From assembly GCF_963966145.1 (NCBI RefSeq), contig NC_091051.1, positions 21,452,001 through 21,516,000 of the forward strand: 64,000 nucleotides of DNA. Direction: 5' to 3'. This document shows positions 21,517 through 33,286 of the stretch, one piece after another; the first letter of the stretch is position 1, and each line of letters begins with the position of its first letter. A program made the translations under genes and the position numbers. This DNA is from Tenebrio molitor. Lineage: Eukaryota > Arthropoda > Insecta > Coleoptera > Tenebrionidae. The notes under the pieces are model-generated. The model had not been told where the DNA came from. It saw nothing but the letters and a program-made list of their open reading frames with translations, and did not search any database.

Positions 21517-21735
21517 ACATTTCAAAATCGATTCAAACGTCAAAAGTCACCCATGTTACTGAAAATGATTGAAAATTGTTTCATTCAAAAAAATAAAATT
21601 AGCCTTCGAATTTTTTGGAAAAGTTCAAGGGGAAAGAAAATATTTTCATTATTCCAAACTTTTGACTCGTCTGTATATTTAACTAAAAACTAAGCAAAGA
21701 AAATTTTAAATAACGACAAAATCCGTAAGGAAATA

Positions 21736-22163
21736 CAGAGTGGCTACGAAAATTGGAGTCACTTTTTTTCATATTGCCAAGAGATGTCGCGGTTTTTACA
21801 AAAAATTTGAGGAACAAAAAATATATTTAATTAAATGGCAACATCGAATTCAATATTCCGTGCAATCGTCACTATTTTTAATAATTGTCAACGTCACTGG
21901 CAATTTAAAATTATGAATTTCAATACTGAGCAGCGAATAAGTATCATAAAATGGTATTATCCTGCTAAAGAAGGTCGGAAGATCGCTCTGGTAGAACAGC
22001 AGCTGTAAGAGTTCAGCATCATTAGCTTGCAATATATCCTAATCGGCTACAACCAACATTTTTTGAAAGCATGGTTACGTAAAAAAAGCCAATGTTGCCA
22101 GCAATTCCATTTCATTTTTTGGGCAACAATGGAAAAGTGAATCCCATTTTCGTAGCCAGTCTG
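21736..22163 (+). mobile_element. TA-flanked deleted mariner-like element
   Basis: A 428-bp element with inverted ends CAGAGTGGCTACGAAAATTG and CAGACTGGCTACGAAAATGG. Internally (21912-22005, plus) it reads MNFNTEQRISIIKWYYPAKE, the start of a mariner-type transposase; the rest is deleted. Confidence 0.75.
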
Positions 22164-22183
22164 TAGAATAGAAAATATATATC

Positions 22184-22305
22184 CTGTTCACGTTGGATTG
22201 AACATCAGTGGTGCAAATCGCACACATTTGGCATTAACTTTCATTAACTTTCATAGTAACAGGTCAGATCATTTGCACCACTGATGTTCATTCCAACGTG
22301 AACAG
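22184..22305. mobile_element. Short inverted-repeat element, 122 bp
   Basis: Ends CTGTTCACGTTGGATTGAAC and CTGTTCACGTTGGAATGAAC are inverted and continue to CATCAGTGGTGCAAAT. ATAT occurs next to each end, but an exact target duplication cannot be fixed. Confidence 0.65.
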
Positions 22306-22651
22306 ATATTACATTAACATACTGTAATTCGCTTAAGAAATGATAAAATACAGGGTTATTCACGAGAGGGGTACTGAATTTGTATTTTGCCGCAACCAAC
22401 AATACCAATGGCAGTAACTACTAAAGCAAATGCGTTATTTCTTTTTTGTAATATCTAGTTGTTAAAGGTGGCTTTCCGGACTATTTGTCACCATGGAAAC
22501 AACCTCATAATGGCCGGCCGTTATGAATGACTAAATAACTATAGCAACGTAGATTTAAACTTTATTTTTCAACTTTTTTACAATTGGTACAATAATTAAT
22601 GTTTAATGTTATGGGACACACCTTGAATTAATCGAAATCCGTATGCCACTA

Positions 22652-23035
22652 GCAGATGTAGACGAGATCGAAGATGATGCTTTAGAATTTTAACACCAAC
22701 ACAAGCGCGATTTTGCAGGGAATAACGATGACCTCACTTGCTCTGCGGCCACCCGGACATCGGGAATATCTTGATCGCGATTTTTTATTGATTTCAGTCG
22801 TTTATTTTCAACCGAAAGTTACGTGTTGAACAAATCTGACAAACAGCAGCAAATGTAGACAAGATCGAAGATGATGCTTCACAATTTTAACACTGACACA
22901 AGCGCGATTTTGCAGGCAATAACGATTACCTAACTTCCGGACATCGGGAATATCTTGATTGCGATTTTTTATTGATTTCATTCATTTATTTTCAACGGAA
23001 AGTTAAGCGTTGAACAAATCTGACAAACAACATTG
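22652..23035. repeat. Direct tandem repeat, two units of about 190 bp
   Basis: GTAGACGAGATCGAAGATGA / GTAGACAAGATCGAAGATGA begin the units. CACAAGCGCGATTTTGCAGG, CATCGGGAATATCTTGAT and GAACAAATCTGACAAACA recur in the same order in both. The second unit has a small deletion (CACTTGCTCTGCGG missing). Confidence 0.8.
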
Positions 23036-23184
23036 AGACAATTTTTTTTCACAAACAGCGGTTGACATGACGACGTCCTCCGCACACTTATTAATCATTC
23101 GGTTTTTTTTGATGGCGTTGAAAAAAATGTATTTCAAAAAGATAATTGTGAACGAATCGAAGAGATATTACAAAAACTATTGTA

Positions 23185-23301
23185 CAATACACGTCCGTTA
23201 GGGCCTTTACTGCCTCGCCAGTATTATTCGACTCGCTCTGCGAGCTCGTCTCACAAAATCTCTGGCTCAGCCGTAAGGGCTATCCTAACGGACTTCTATT
23301 G
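23185..23301. mobile_element. TA-flanked MITE, 117 bp, nested
   Basis: Ends CAATACACGTCCGTTAGGG and CAATAGAAGTCCGTTAGGA are inverted, with TA on both sides. It is inserted in the 22351-24412 element. Confidence 0.7.
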
Positions 23302-23713
23302 TAAAATACGATTAAATTAGAAATCAAAGTAAGTTGGATAGATTTGTCAGAAATGTCAAATTGGCAGATAACCTGTATTTAATCAAAATTCAACAATAAA
23401 TTAACAAATTAAGTTACTGTAAAAGGTGTTCGAAGTATCTATAGTCGGAACGTTATGGATGTGGATTGGGGACTTGTCGTTAAGTTGGCACTACCAGCAA
23501 AAGTAACTAGGCGCGCCAATAAGGTTATTAGAATTTATGACAGATCTCACTAATGTACAGTTCAATCATAAGTTTTAAGCGATCTTGAGTTTGACAATCC
23601 ATATCCAAAACATTTCGAGTATACCATCGGCTTGTAAACATCCGCAGCGGCCACAGAATTCTTTCCACGTTCTCCATAAATGAGGAGCATATCAATCTTT
23701 TCGTCGTTATTTT

Positions 23714-23838
23714 AAAATAGTATATTATGTTACGAGGAGCAAAAATGAAGTTTTATGTGCGGCTGGTAGATTGGCAGCCAATCTACCAGCCGCAGCACAT
23801 AAAACTTCATCTTTGCTCCGAATAACATATACTATTTT
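23714..23838. repeat. Long near-perfect palindrome
   Basis: Arms of about 60 bp meet at a single-base centre (GGCTGGTAGATTGGC, A, GCCAATCTACCAGCC). The outer arms share GAAGTTTTATGTGC and AAAATAGTATAT in inverted form. Transcripts would form a hairpin of about 60 bp. Confidence 0.85.
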
Positions 23839-24084
23839 TTCTTCAAACCTTCATAACAATCAGCGGGATAATAACTTCACGGACGCCCTCAGCGGACATA
23901 ATAACTTTATCTGCCGCTCGTCAGCTCGTTAGATGCCATGACAATGAAGTGACACTGTAGCATTATCAATGCAGCAGGATAATGTCATAATTTACGGACG
24001 TTTGAAGAAAAACATATTTTTGGAATTGACAAAGATTTTTTGCTTTAACAGGACTAAGAGCCATCGTCGATTCAGTTATAATTA

Positions 24085-24317
24085 AACTAGGCAAAAATGA
24101 ATAGGGAATTTTTCCCTTTTTGAATTTTTTATAAATACCGTTTAAAATTTGTAATGAAATGTGTTACAAATATATTAATCTACACATTAAATGTAATGTT
24201 TCAAGTACTTGTAACATTTTAAATTTATCTTGTGTTTAAGAATACGTAGGAGGATTGGGGCAATTATTTTGCTTTCCCAGAAAAATTGTGGAATTCCCTA
24301 TTCATTTTTGCCTAGTT
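24085..24317. mobile_element. TA-flanked MITE, 233 bp, nested
   Basis: Ends AACTAGGCAAAAATGAATAG are identical in inverted orientation for about 28 bp (to GGGAATT). TA is on both sides. It lies near the right end of the 2-kb host element. Confidence 0.8.
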
Positions 24318-24412
24318 TATTTTCAAAATTTGAAATCAAGATATTGTTGCAATGTGTATAATGGGTTGCGGCAAAAAGAAATTTAGAAATACCCCTCTCG
24401 TGAATAACCCTG

Positions 24413-25461
24413 TATAGGTAAACCTAAAGCGAACAAATCAATTTTAGGTCAACGGAATTGAGGTAAGGCAAGCTCTTAAACAATTTGTGGGAAATGACTG
24501 CCGAAAAGAGTAGCTACTGTTTAAAGGAAGTAAATTGTAAAATATAATTGTAAAGTTCAATGTTTAACAAAACTGACTGCAATTAAAGTTAGTGATATTC
24601 AAAAAGAGTAAAGTCAAAGTAAGAAAAACAGATTTGAAAATGAAAAAGTAATAAATAAACAAATAAATAATCAACGGTTAGTTTCAGAATTTTCATAATT
24701 AAATTATAATATACAAAATATAATTCCATCTAAAGGGAAGATATCACTATCGGAAGAATAATTTGATTATTCCAAACAATCCACTCCTGTCAATTAACTC
24801 TTAAGATGTAACATTCAGAAACCAAACATGCATGAGGTTCAATTACGTGACGTCAATGTAATCTAATCATTGACAGCCCCCCATATTGCGAGTGGAACCG
24901 ATTTGTGATTATCGACGGCTGAACTGATATTGATTATGATGAAGCGCAAGATAAAAAGTAAACACTCAACCAAAATTAGATTTGTATGTAGCGCTTTAAA
25001 GACGTTTTTACTCGTCCAAGTATGGCGGAGAGCTTGTGGTATGTCTTTCGAGATCAGACTAATAAATTTTTTATGAGATAACTTTGAAAAGCAGGCATCT
25101 GAATTTTATCATTTGATATTCATTCTTCGTTTTGCTAGCATCACCGAACTTGACGTATTGACAATATTTAAAAAAAATGATGTAAATTATAAAATTGCAA
25201 AAATCTGCAAAACAATTCGATTTTTTTTATCTGGAAGATGAGATACAACGATTAGGAGACATGTGTTATTGACAGAAATGTCAAGGCCACATGATGAGAC
25301 AGTTTTATTAATTTATGTTTTGCTTCGCTTAATAGGAAAGTCGATAAACTCGTGTCAGAATCAGTGGGCTCTCTAAAATGGTTCAAACTGATAATTTCCC
25401 AAACAAAATTTTGAAACAGGCGTCAGGACTGATAAAAAATGTCATATAAAAATCAATGGTT
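24413..25461. other. No feature recognised
   Basis: Includes an A-rich stretch near 24600-24700. No ORF, exon or repeat could be supported. Confidence 0.4.
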
Positions 25462-25706
25462 CAGTTAGAGACACGGAATTTCGGACATCACTGTCAATAT
25501 ACTGTGAAAAAATGTAAAATAGCCTTTACATTATTAACTTCAATTTTACCGTTTGCGACGATTTTGATTGACATGCGATTGACATGAACAGAAAATAAAT
25601 TTCAAAATTTGACTTTTGAATGTCACGTTGACAATAAAGAGTGATTTACATCGTAATTTTTTGAAGTCACAGGAAAATGATGCCCGAAATTCCGTGACCC
25701 TAACTG
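25462..25706. mobile_element. MITE with CACGGAATTTCG ends
   Basis: A 245-bp element; CAGTTAGAGACACGGAATTT and the inverted CAGTTAGGGTCACGGAATTT define the ends. The right flank is TA; the left flank is TT and may have mutated. Opposed ORFs of 69 and 98 codons overlap each other and are not credible genes. Confidence 0.7.
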
Positions 25707-25859
25707 TACCACCAATTCTTGATAAACAAAAATTAATTTTACTAATTGGTCCATATATTTTATTTTTTATTTTCGTACTGATTAAAACTAAAGAAATCCA
25801 ACATTTAGAAAAGAGTAACAAATAAGTCAAATAACTTTTCAAATAATAATAAATATCTA

Positions 25860-26020
25860 CAGGGTGACTTTGAAAGTTGTGCAGTTATTTTAACCAGTCG
25901 TAAAACTCCACAATAGGTAACGATTGAGCCAATAGTGCCTTACATAAACGTTGATATTTTTCGAGAAAAAGGAGCTAAAATGTGTCAAAAAAAGTTTGGG
26001 AGCCACTGAATGTTCGTTAC
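25860..26020. repeat. Terminus of mariner-like family (with 17668 and 57311)
   Basis: TA then CAGGGTGACTTTGAAAGTTG, CGATTGAGCCAAT and TTTTTCGAGAAAAAGGAGCT match, inverted, the sequence ending at 57311. No second end was found. Confidence 0.65.
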
Positions 26021-26879
26021 AATAATTTAATTGGGGACAAAATATTTGTGTTTTGTTTACTTTTAACATTTAGTTCACTCGAAAGTTTTCTTTGAGATTT
26101 TAGTATTTATATTTAGTCTTTTTTGAATGGCATAAAAATAAATTTCTATTTAAATAATGTTTGTGTGAGGTTATTTAATCCGTTGCCGATGCAGTGTTAT
26201 AATTTTAATTTTACCTGAAACCTTTTTGTAAGTATGTATATAAATATAATCGCAGGTTTGGCTCGTCACTCAGGATAACTGCCGCTCACATTAGAGTTTA
26301 ATACAGCGGATAATTATCACACTGGGAGAGTAAACAGGAACGTCAATAACCTTTCAGCTTTTAGCACCCTATTTATAAAAACCTTTTCCCATTTTTGTGT
26401 TTGATGAGTTGGTCCCAATTAAGGTTCACCTTTGCGTACGATCCAACAGGAATTAAATAATTAGATTCACAAATTAAGAAAACTCCTAAAATTAGAATTC
26501 GAGTGGGTGTACAGATTTCCGTCAACAAATTTTCACCTGCACTTTGTTGTTTAAAGACCAATAGGTAACGCTGCTTAAGGATCATGTACTCTTCTATTAT
26601 TGTTTGTTTATTTAAACTGAGAATTAATTAGTGCTCTTTTCTGTAATTAAACAACAAGATTTTTCGAAATAAACACTATAAATAGACAGTCACCTTTTAG
26701 TAAAATAATTTATACAACTTAAAAAAAAAATCGAGAAGTTTAAAGACAGTCTGATCTATATTAAAATGTAATAAATAGCAAACTGTAAAAAATCAATTTA
26801 ATGAAACAACTCGAGAACGTGACAGATCGGAAGGGACATGTTCGCAAAAAAAGTAATAAATAAATAGTGAAAATAAATA
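26021..26879. other. No feature recognised
   Basis: No ORF or repeat relation was supported. Confidence 0.4.
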
Positions 26880-27540
26880 CAGGGTCTCCCAGAACTGGCG
26901 GACCAAAATAATACGGTGAATTCATCATCTTCTGGGAATAATAGGAAAAATGTTCAAAAAAATCTATCTTAAATAGTGATTAGGAAAGAAGCAATTTAAA
27001 CTGACCAATGCTGTTGTTGATGTTAAGTTACCTATTTTATTTGTAACTATGGATACATTTCAAATGATGCATATGCATTGTTGGGTATCCGCATTGTTTG
27101 TGCAATGACGGACGTTTTTAGGTTATAGTATTTTTTAGGTTATAGTATTTCTGCTAGGATGTTCCCTATTGGGAAAACGAACTGCGTACTCCTGAGGAGC
27201 AACTGTGGCACTCTCATCACACTGTCCATATAAGACAAGCATATCAAAATATTCTGACGCGGTAAACATTATGCGTTTTTAATGACTTGTCAGAATTGTC
27301 AGAAATAATTTATTATGACATAATATTCAATTATAATGTCTTTGCAACAATCAAATTTGTTTCGATAGTTACCAATATAATTTTTTAAGGTAATGTTATA
27401 TCTACACGCGATTGGTCAATTAAAAACGTTCTTATTTTAAAATCCAATGAGGATGGATTTTTAAAAATATTTTTCCTATTATTGCCAGAAGATAATGATT
27501 TCACCGTGTTATTTTGGTCCGCCAGTTCTGGGAGACCCTG
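26880..27540. mobile_element. TA-flanked MITE with about 80-bp TIRs
   Basis: A 661-bp element; ends CAGGGTCTCCCAGAACTGGC are identical when inverted and continue through GGACCAAAATAA to CTTCTGG and AATAATAGGAAAAAT. The terminal bases resemble those of the DD41D transposons at 51469 and 62497 (CAGGGTG.CCCAGAACTC), so a related transposase may have moved it. It is non-coding. Confidence 0.85.
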
Positions 27541-28861
27541 TATATACTACCCCATTCAAAATAAATTGAATGCATCGGTCAAAGTAAAACGTTAACGTAA
27601 AGCGTAAGTTTCTATCATAAACATCCAAATTCTACTTTAGGTTCGTAAAATAGTGGGATGTCTCGGGGGAAATTTCATGCTGCTTTTAGTCAAAGAACTT
27701 TCCTTATAATGCCATCTAAATGTAGGAGGATATAGGGTTATTTAAAACTGTGGGACGTGAATGTAATTAAGTTATAAAAAAACAAACTTAATTTTTTTTC
27801 TTATCTTAGCAAATAAGAAATTTCTCTTCTTGATTAAATTGTTAACATAAGAAACATGTTTTCACACTGTAATAATATCATGGCTCTAGGGCACTCGTCC
27901 TTGTTGATTAAGACTAAGAGATTTCCGTTTATCATCTCTCGTTGAATTTCAAGCGACAGACATGAAAATAATTACAACATCTGTCGTGGTTGTCGTGCCA
28001 ACTAATTCCCCTTTACGTTTGACTTTCTACTCATCTATGTAGTTATTGTTATTTCATAATACTCGTACTATTTCACTACAAATAATAAAATAAGAACGCG
28101 GTTTTAAACATATTTTCTATCATTCTACCACCTTTTAATCAAAAATTGCACTTTTATGTTATCGTATACTGTCAGACACATAAAAGCGGTAACAACCGCA
28201 TATAGTAAAGTAGGAATTCTACAGAACACCATATCTGAAGGTCGTTTTTTATGACATGCGAAAACTAACGTTTCAGTTTAGATTCAAGATAATTTAGACT
28301 GCAGGATGTTAAATTGATATCAATTCTGAAGTAAATGTCAAATACATGTGAATTAAACGTGAAATAAATACAATAGAATGAAATTAATACTCGTACGTTC
28401 TTTTTCTTAATTTTTATTGAAGATCTGCATGCAAACAATACTTTTTGATTCTATTTTGTATAAAATGTAAAATTTAAGTATCAACTATACACTGAGTCTG
28501 CTAAACGAATAAGACGACTGCTAAATGGGAAATGCAGGTCTGTTATATTCAGATAAGTATGTTAATTAGGATTGTTTTCCATAGTATACTTGATTTTCGC
28601 GGTTACTATTAAATGCATTCTAACATGAGGCACACCGTTGGATTCAGAAAAATAAGCTATTTGAAAAAACAAAGTTGACTATCATCTGACCTTGAATGAC
28701 TTTTTGAAAAAAAAAATTATGTTGTGCTTATAGTGTTTTAAAAGTTATTTATTCCAGTTTTTGTTTTATTTAAATCGAGCCATAAATAACGGAGATATGG
28801 TTTGCGGCGTTTTTTAGGAAACAGCCTGCCATGGAGAGCCTGCATATACAGGGAACACATA
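27541..28861. other. No feature recognised
   Basis: 1.3 kb of AT-rich sequence with no ORF, palindrome or internal repeat that I can support. Confidence 0.45.
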
Positions 28862-29350
28862 CAGGGTTATTCACGTAAGATGACGAGCCTGACCAGCTAA
28901 AAATGCAACCCAAAATACACTTTACAAAGCATTCATTGTGTTTTGGTATTTAAGAATTAAATCAGGAATCCAAGTAGGTATTTTATTAATTTGTTTTTGT
29001 TTTTTAAAATTTGGCGTCGAATTAGGCGTTGGAGAGTCGATTCAACGCCTACTTCGACGCTAAATTTAAAAAAACACCCGTTATTTGAAAAGGTTTTCGA
29101 ACGATGACAGAACCCATTACTTTTGTGATTTTAATTGGTTATTATTGTTATTAGGTAAATCATGCTTTGTTGAGACAGGTATTTTTCTGTCAGAACTTGA
29201 CATTCATTAGGTTAACGTTTAAAGCTGTCTATGTTTTATTTGATTATGATAATGCCGGATAATGTAATAGGGATCGAGATTGCTTTGTGAATTATCTTTT
29301 GGGTTGCATTTTTACCTGGCCAGGCTCGTCATCTTACGTGAATAACCCTG
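28862..29350. mobile_element. TA-flanked MITE, 489 bp
   Basis: Inverted ends of about 54 bp with few mismatches: CAGGGTTATTCACGTAAGAT, then GACGAGCCTG and AAAAATGCAACCCAAAA. TA is on both sides. A smaller internal foldback, TTGGCGTCGAATTAGGCGTT / GGCGTTGG...CAACGCC, is at about 29010-29065. Confidence 0.85.
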
Positions 29351-29354
29351 TATA

Positions 29355-29739
29355 GTCTGTTTTTTAATCAAAGAACCACGACCTGTTGATTTAGATTTGC
29401 AAATATAAAATTTAACTAAATTTAGGGAATTTAATGATATCTATTGGCTATGCCAGCCAACGTCTGTCATTTTTAATGTCCTTGAAAGTACGCAAACTCG
29501 CAGCTAAAATTTGAACGTGTTATTAAAAATGCCTCCCAAAGTAAGACATTTATTAAACTCTCAAAGTAGTTGTTATTAGTTGTTATTAACTTTATTAACA
29601 TGCTGCGCTACTAATATCTCTAATAACCTCAATTTTTATGTGACAAGATTTTTCACCCTTGTTCAAAAGTGTACAATGTTGTCAGCTCTATTTTCGGTGT
29701 AAGTTGCGGTATTGTGGTTCTTTGATTAAAAAATTAAAC
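29355..29739. mobile_element. MITE family E, copy 1
   Basis: Terminal TTTTTTAATCAAAGAACCAC is present at both ends in inverted orientation, with TA flanks. It shares the whole internal sequence with 29809-30755 (inverted) and 42258-42610 (same strand). It begins only four bases (TATA) after the previous MITE ends. Confidence 0.85.
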
Positions 29740-29808
29740 TATATTTAATGTTTTGAACATGTCTCTACAGTCATCTCTAAAACTAAATCCACCTAGAATA
29801 CGAATATA

Positions 29809-30755
29809 GTTTATTTTTTAATCAAAGAACCACGACACCGCAATTTACACTCAAAATAGAGCTGAAAACATTGTACACTTTTGACCTAGGGTGAAAAATC
29901 TCGTCATATAAAAATTGAGGTTATTAGAGATATTAGTAGCGCAGCATGTTAATAAAGTTAATAACAACTAATAACAATTAATTTGAGAGTTTAATAAATG
30001 CGAGGCATTTTAATAACACGTTCAAATTTTCGCTGGAAATTTGCGTACTTTCAAGGACATTAAAAATGACAGACGTTGGCTGGTATAGCCAATAGATAGA
30101 TATCATTAAATTCCCTATACAGGGTGTTTTCGAAGTTGAGGCGTTCCTTGTAACACGAGGTACTATATATTATTCTTAAGAATTTTAGCCTAAATCTTCT
30201 TTGTAAAATGTTTGTATTAACGGAGATAATTGATTGTATATTTTTATTGTTTTCTAAAATTTTGAGTCCGGTCCTATCTATTTCTCCGCTGTACTAGATT
30301 ACAATAACTGACGTGGACCAGGATGGTGTCTTTCTGGAAATCGCTCTGCGTATTCTGGACGCCGCAGCTGCATTCTGATAACGTGCCCATACATTAGCAA
30401 CATATTTTTGAGCTTATTATTTTTGAAATGATAAAGCCATTCCGACTAATTAGATGACAACTCTGACAGTATTAACGTCTATAGTCATTTGATTTTTTTT
30501 GTCAATTCTAATTTCTAACAAATCTGCGCAAAATTTGAGCAGGACCGGTTTCAAAAATTTCAAAAAAATTAACTTATTGTATCTTCATTGCCGTACACAT
30601 TTTAATGAGGTGATTTTAGCTAAAACTCTTTAGAACAATGCATACTATCACATGTTAAAGGAACGCCTCAACTTCGAAAACACCCTGTATTTAGTAAAAT
30701 TTTATATTTGCAAACCTAAATCAACAGGTCGTGGTTCTTTGATTAAAAAACAGAC
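29809..30755. mobile_element. MITE family E, copy 2, inverted, split by a family F MITE
   Basis: The reverse complement of copy 1, starting GTTTATTTTTTAATCAAAG and ending in the mirrored TTGATTAAAAAACAGAC, with TA on both sides. It is interrupted at 30120-30687 by a family F MITE. Copies 1 and 2 are head to head with only 69 bp between them. Confidence 0.85.
30120..30687. mobile_element. MITE family F, copy 2 (nested)
   Basis: A 568-bp element with CAGGGTGTTTTCGAAGTTGA ends and TA flanks inside family E copy 2. It carries an approximately 30-bp segment (TGGACCAGGATGGTG...) absent from the copy at 8306. Confidence 0.88.
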
Positions 30756-30835
30756 TATACATTTCGTCTGTTGTTTAAAGACTTTACATAAGTGTGTGGA
30801 ATAACACCTTACAAGAAGAGCATAAGTTATATTAC

Positions 30836-31030
30836 TGCAATATAATAGTTATTTATGCAACGAGGTCTCGGGCAATTAGAAAAGCCCAATTTGCACAGAA
30901 ACGAGTTGCATACAAAACTTTATTGTTTGAAACGACGTCCCCAAAGCTTCCAAATCTATTAAAAATGATTTCGCATTTGCTTTTGATAGTTTTGACAAAT
31001 TTTTCAAGAAATGTCACTTTGAACGTGTTG
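30836..31030. repeat. Family A repeat, diverged copy
   Basis: ATAATAGTTATTTATGCAAC, AAGCCCAATTTGCACA, ACGAGTTGCATACAAAACTT and AGCTTCCAAAT follow the family A order, but similarity is low. The 109-codon ORF over it is probably incidental. Confidence 0.55.
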
Positions 31031-31196
31031 TCTAGGGCAACGGTTAGTTATCTGCTATTTTTTGCTTTAGAGCAGTTAGGAAGCAGTTTACAAAGGAGAA
31101 AAATGAGAATTTATGACAGTTGAAAGCAATAAATTATATTACTGTGTAGGTACTAGTTCATAGTAGACAGTAAGAAGTGTTTTAAGGTTTACTTCA

Positions 31197-31490
31197 TTAT
31201 AATTTATAAAATTGCCTTAATACAAACAGCTTTTTGGAAATCGTCTTCACCAAATGGTCTGCATGAGCTTCCCATGTCATTTTTGTGTCCAGAGGGATGC
31301 CAAGAAGTTTAATAGTTTTACTATTTTCACCAATCTCCCGAAAGGAAAATATTATTGATTGTATCTTATCTTTATTAACTGCTAATTTATTTGCAGTAAA
31401 CCATGTGAAAATTTGTACCTGTGTGTGCTCGATTTCAATGTTTAGAGACGAGAGACTACGACTGGAATTACATGATGTGTTCTTCAACAC
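31197..31490 (-). pseudogene. Non-LTR retrotransposon reverse-transcriptase fragment
   Basis: A 97-codon frame contains ANKLAVNKDKIQSIIFS and KLLGIPLDTKMTWEAHADHL, then KTISKKLFVLRQF. This matches the region just after the RT catalytic core in Jockey/CR1-group elements (W..aNkL.lN..Kt, LGi.lD..L.W..H). Neither catalytic residues nor the 3' end are present, so it is a short relic. It does not overlap the copy at 1-3420 and its exact family is unknown. Confidence 0.7.
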
Positions 31491-32071
31491 GATGCCGAAA
31501 GTTGTCTCAAGAAAACAAGTGCAGCATCTTGAAATTCTATGACAACATGAAGTAAGATAGACCTGATTTGAGCTATGATGATCTGGTAATAAGGCTAACA
31601 GATATTTTGAACGTAACTAGTGACTAGTCCTTAATAGTCTTGAGAAATCAATTAGTAATTTCGATCTGTAGGTTGGACGTCGTCTAATTAACGATGCTAT
31701 AACAGAAAAACCAGGAAGCCTGCAAGAAAGGATAATGCCGAAAAGTTAAGTTTAGTTAAAATAATGTTATACAGGTGTCCCCAAAAAAGAAGACGAGTCC
31801 ATAACTCCGTTATTTATCGTAAGATTTTAATTATCTGTACACCAAATTAAATGGTTGTTAATAGGCTACTAAATGGCCTAATAAATTCAAGTATAGCCCC
31901 ATGGGCTTCAAGGGTAAACTGTCAAAATATTTTTTTCAAATGAGATTACGGTTGCGGTCAATAAAATCTGAGCAGCACATTTTCCTACTGTAAATATGGT
32001 TTAGATTGTTGCTCAAGTACAGGTAGTCACCTGGAAAACTGTCATGTTGATGTAAACGTCAACGAAAAAAA

Positions 32072-32963
32072 ATGCCACATTTATCTCTTGCAGAAAAAGT
32101 AAGGGTTGTTACATTGCTGGAAGAAGGTTGGTTAGAAAGGAGGGTAGCAGTCAGGTTCAACATAGCCAGGAGCACTGTGCACAATAAGAAAATGTGGAAT
32201 GAACGCCAATCGTTTGAAAGGCAAGTCGGTAGTGGCAGGCCTAGAATCTCTACAGAGATTGACGACGTTAATTTGATTCAAGTTCTACGAGAAAACCCGT
32301 TCAATTCTGTTACCGAGGCACACAATGAAACAAATTTCCCAGGTTCTCTTCGAACAGCAAGGCGTCGTGTCAAGGAAGGATCGGAACTGCGAAATCATCC
32401 TGCAGTCAAAAAACCTTTTTTGACTCAACAAAAGAACACAGAGTAGGATAGTAGGATTCGCGTTGGAATATTCCCTAGAACCATTAGATTTTTGGCAGAA
32501 TGTTGTTTTCACAAACGAGAAGATTTTTCAATCGTGCTATAACGGTCGTGTTAGAGTTTATAGACCACCAAATTCTCGTTTTGATGAAAGTTATACTCAA
32601 AAAGTAGTAGTAAACGGTCGCTTTTCTGTAAATGTCTGGGGCTGGATTAGTGCCCAAGGACCTGAAGTTTTAACGCATATAATAGGCAGAAATAATGCAA
32701 AGGTCTATCTTCATACCCTGGAGAATATCATGCTGTCATCAGTGAATGCGGTCTTTCCCCAAAATCATTTTATTTATCAGCACAATTATCCTATTCATAC
32801 AGCTAGAATTATCTCATATTGGATGGAGCAGGTAGGAATACGAGTTCTGCCTTGGCCTTCGCGCAGTCCGGACTTGAACCCTATCGAAAATATTTTGGGT
32901 TTAATGATAAGGAAACGTCGAAGAGTTATAGGGAAAAAATTCAAGAAGTGTGAAACGAATTAA
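32072..32963 (+). pseudogene. Tc1-like transposase, inactivated
   Basis: The N-terminal 124 codons hold two HTH segments (LAEKVRVVTLLEEGWLERRV, NIARSTVH) and GSGRPRIS. A frame change near 32440-32465 leads into a catalytic part: FWQNVVFTNEKIF, VNVWGWIS, FIYQHNYPIHTA, WPSRSPDLNPIENI. The family pattern is FSDEKxF, QDNxPxH and NPIENxW, with a DDE triad. Here the first Asp is Asn (FTNEK) and the second is His (YQHN); only the Glu remains. Even with the frame repaired by evolution, this protein would not catalyse transposition. Confidence 0.88.
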
Positions 32964-33286
32964 CTCCAAACTATACCGAGGTTTTAGTAGCATCAATGCC
33001 GAGAAGATTGACCTAATGTAATAGACAAAAATGGGGCTGCTACAAAATATTAGTTTTTATATATTTTTTTTTTTTGTTGCATTCTCTTACAATGTTCTTA
33101 TCTTTCTACCATAAACATGTTATTTATTAAGTTCACGGAAGGTGTGAATTAACACGTGGTATTTGTGTATGCGTAGGTACGGTCTCTAGGGTAATGTGAC
33201 TTGAGGTGAAAGCCTGATTTACCAAATTTCATGAAAAAGTCATGGAATGTCAAATCAGTGCTCAGATTTTATTGACCGCAACCGTA

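Larger units (their letters stand above)
22351..24412. mobile_element. Large non-coding TIR element hosting nested elements
   Basis: A 2062-bp element flanked by TA. Its ends CAGGGTTATTCACGAGAGGG match in inverted orientation and converge again at TTTTGCCGCAACC. No transposase ORF is present. It contains a tandem duplication (22652-23035), a 117-bp MITE (23185-23301), a 125-bp palindrome (23714-23838) and a 233-bp MITE (24085-24317). The first 14 bases of its terminus equal those of the element at 28862-29350. Confidence 0.8.
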
